64,000 nt of DNA. It comes from Aporrectodea caliginosa. Its lineage: Eukaryota > Annelida > Clitellata > Crassiclitellata > Lumbricidae. The stretch spans positions 62,001 through 126,000 of the forward strand of contig JACEVL010000161.1 of NCBI GenBank assembly GCA_020284085.1, in the 5' to 3' direction. Position numbers and translations under genes: made by a program. Below are positions 58,267 through 64,000 of this stretch, in pieces. Below the pieces are notes generated by a model that saw only the letters and a program-made list of their open reading frames with translations, was not told the origin of the DNA and did not search any database. Positions within the stretch are counted from its first letter, which is position 1, and every line of letters starts with the position of its first letter.

Positions 58267-64000
<5,734 letters not shown>

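Overview
This is a window of a metazoan nuclear genome, most likely a marine invertebrate. Genes are split into short exons by ~0.3-3 kb introns with GT-AG borders, and the intergenic and intronic DNA is packed with tRNA-like SINEs, CR1/L2- and RTE-type LINE ends, hAT, pogo-like and TTAA (piggyBac-like) elements, minisatellites and microsatellites. The species cannot be fixed from the sequence alone. Open reading frames over the repeats are mostly meaningless. All exon models below were built by hand from splice sites, reading phase and family resemblance.

Layout. (1) 1-166: last coding exon of an unidentified plus-strand gene. (2) 6,071-19,245, minus: a complete ten-exon SLC35B4-type UDP-xylose/UDP-GlcNAc transporter. 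Intron 9 holds a 5'-truncated RTE LINE that is itself split by a TTAA-flanked MITE. (3) 20,516-23,868, plus: a complete five-exon NSMCE2 (SMC5/6 SUMO ligase), divergent from SLC35B4 across a ~1.27 kb intergenic region containing a hairpin. (4) 25,152-30,530, minus: an unnamed probable DNA-binding gene, with a long novel N-terminal exon, a piggyBac-type Cys-rich zinc ribbon and two C2H2 fingers. (5) 34,946-47,475, minus: the most remarkable gene. It has the N-terminal half of a CBP/p300 coactivator (acidic N-terminus, polyQ, complete TAZ1, KIX) running directly into a complete SMURF/NEDD4-type HECT ubiquitin ligase domain. One uninterrupted exon (41,017-41,211) encodes both KIX helix 3 and the start of HECT. 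(6) 58,267 to beyond 64,000, minus: a second, head-to-tail copy of at least the HECT part, with the same exon lengths and phases but with substitutions at positions that are usually conserved. Its 5' part lies outside the window.

The ~10 kb between the two HECT genes (47.5-58.2 kb) is a transposon nest: a foldback element near the probable promoter, a ~28 bp minisatellite broken by a 4.1 kb pogo-like element (itself carrying a TA-flanked element and a hAT), two more MITEs, a GC-rich minisatellite and a LINE end.

How the genes relate: SLC35B4 and NSMCE2 are ordinary housekeeping genes that may share a divergent promoter. The TAZ1-KIX-HECT gene looks like a transcription-factor-directed ubiquitin ligase. 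It keeps the domains by which CBP/p300 grips activators but has HECT chemistry where the bromodomain and acetyltransferase would be. This functional reading is inference; the domain fusion itself is read directly from the sequence.
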